NCBI GenBank assembly: GCA_910584285.1
Contig: CAJTYK010000012.1
Span: forward strand, 1-48,681
Direction of reading: 5' to 3'
DNA length: 48,681 nucleotides
Source: an uncultured Oscillospiraceae bacterium
GTDB lineage: Bacteria; Bacillota; Clostridia; Oscillospirales; Oscillospiraceae
Shown: positions 48,135-48,681 of the stretch, one piece after another
How positions within the stretch are numbered: the stretch's first letter is position 1
Layout of the letters: the number at the start of each line of letters is the position of its first letter
Translations under genes and position numbers: made by a program
Notes under the pieces: generated by a model
The model's database searches: none
What the model saw: the letters and a program-made list of their open reading frames with translations, nothing else
Told to the model about the DNA's origin: nothing

Positions 48135-48681
48135 TTCTTCATCTTTATCATCTCCGCCCACCACACCGTTTGCGTCCAGCTCCACCATGCCCAGGCCCTG
48201 GCCTTGGTCGGTGAGCTGATACTCCAGGCCCTGGGACGGGTTGGGTTCATCTTGCGGGTCGTGCTGCTTTGGCGGCGCCGATGGTTCCTGTCCGGGTGTA
48301 TCTGGCAGGGCCGCCTTTTTTGCTGTTTTGACCTGCTCTTGTTCCTCCCTTAGCCTCCACTCCGGCGTGTAGTCCGCCACCCGGCAGGACTTCAACTCGC
48401 CGTACCCCGGCAGCTCCTCCGGCGACAGCTTATAGAGCAGCGCCGGCTTCCTGCCCTGGAACAGGGCAATGCACTGGCGGCGATCCAGGCGGAGGATCTC
48501 ATCCGGCTGCATCAGCTCCCGCTGGGTGTTGCTGCGGGTCTGGGAATAGGGCCGGGTGTTGCCGTAGACGAAGCCATACAGCGGTGGCTGGGGCTTGGAT
48601 TGACTGGTGAGGGCGATGGTCACCTTGCCTAATGTCATTAAGTTAAAGGCATAAGAGAAATAAATTCGAAAAAAGCACAAA
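48117..48681 (-). CDS. TraG/VirD4-type coupling protein, C-terminal part (cut by window edge)
   Basis: C-terminal 187 residues of a type IV coupling protein: LGKVTIALTSQSK, then TRSNTQRELMQPDEILRLDRRQCIALFQGRKPALLYKLSPEEL, which is the end of the ATPase core of TraG/VirD4 proteins, followed by an acidic Pro/Gln-rich tail. The Walker A region is to the right, outside the window. The AT-rich stretch 48640-48681 translates as MCFFRIYFSYAFNL, unlike the usual TraG sequence before LGK, so the frame may be disturbed there. Its presence marks this as a conjugative element. Confidence 0.78.
   Translation of the reverse strand, partial: LCFFRIYFSYAFNLMTLGKVTIALTSQSKPQPPLYGFVYGNTRPYSQTRSNTQRELMQPDEILRLDRRQCIALFQGRKPALLYKLSPEELPGYGELKSCRVADYTPEWRLREEQEQVKTAKKAALPDTPGQEPSAPPKQHDPQDEPNPSQGLEYQLTDQGQGLGMVELDANGVVGGDDKDEELPPGR

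Overview
The window (about 60% G+C) looks like chromosome plus integrated mobile DNA from a gut Clostridia, most likely an Oscillospiraceae-type bacterium. The grounds are AGGAGG ribosome-binding sites, some TTG starts, permuted membrane-bound GH3 enzymes, LytTR/AgrC-type signalling, a Bacillus/Clostridium-type LexA box, and an ICE backbone (RepA, TraG/VirD4, SSB). This placement is an inference; no rRNA or tRNA is present.

Region 1 (1-22.1 kb) is a glycan-use locus. An eleven-gene minus-strand run from 16099 down to 1 encodes two lipoproteins, three GH3 enzymes with membrane anchors, a four-helix membrane protein, a decayed GH3 remnant, an SGNH esterase lipoprotein, a sugar isomerase/epimerase-type protein, a GH2 enzyme and a GPH-family sugar symporter (cut by the window edge). 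Divergent to it are a LytTR response regulator and an AgrC-like GHKL sensor kinase. A second minus-strand unit (21909-18402) has a DUF6273-like membrane protein and a GH78 alpha-L-rhamnosidase lipoprotein. The promoters of both units carry the same tandem 11-bp repeat (21-bp period) 7 bp upstream of the -35, so the two-component system probably activates both as one regulon.

Region 2 (about 22.14 kb to the end) is a mobile-element backbone, mostly on the minus strand. From right to left it has TraG (partial), a ParE/RelE-type toxin-antitoxin pair, RepA, a DUF5697-like protein, an S1-domain protein, then a module of XRE regulator / 280-aa protein / 5' leader / SF2 helicase / sliding clamp (DnaN). 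It continues with five overlapping small Cys-rich genes, a MoxR AAA+ ATPase, SSB, a Cys-rich protein, a 58-aa protein and a VWA protein. Next come a DUF6465-like gene and a LexA-controlled Y-family polymerase (frameshifted). Last is a second module of XRE / 280-aa protein / 5' leader / JAB peptidase / ThiF-E1 / DnaN (frameshifted), followed by a beta-solenoid-like protein, an unknown protein and an adenine methylase.

The most striking features of Region 2 are (a) two near-identical ~175-nt 5' leaders, each ending in an intrinsic terminator just before the start codon of otherwise unrelated operons, each operon carrying its own DnaN paralogue; (b) an E1-like enzyme and a JAMM-motif peptidase translationally coupled to a sliding clamp, suggesting a ubiquitin-like or PRTRC-like system tied to element replication; and (c) single-base frameshifts in dnaN and dinB, with a third suspected in the beta-solenoid gene, which may be real decay or sequence errors.
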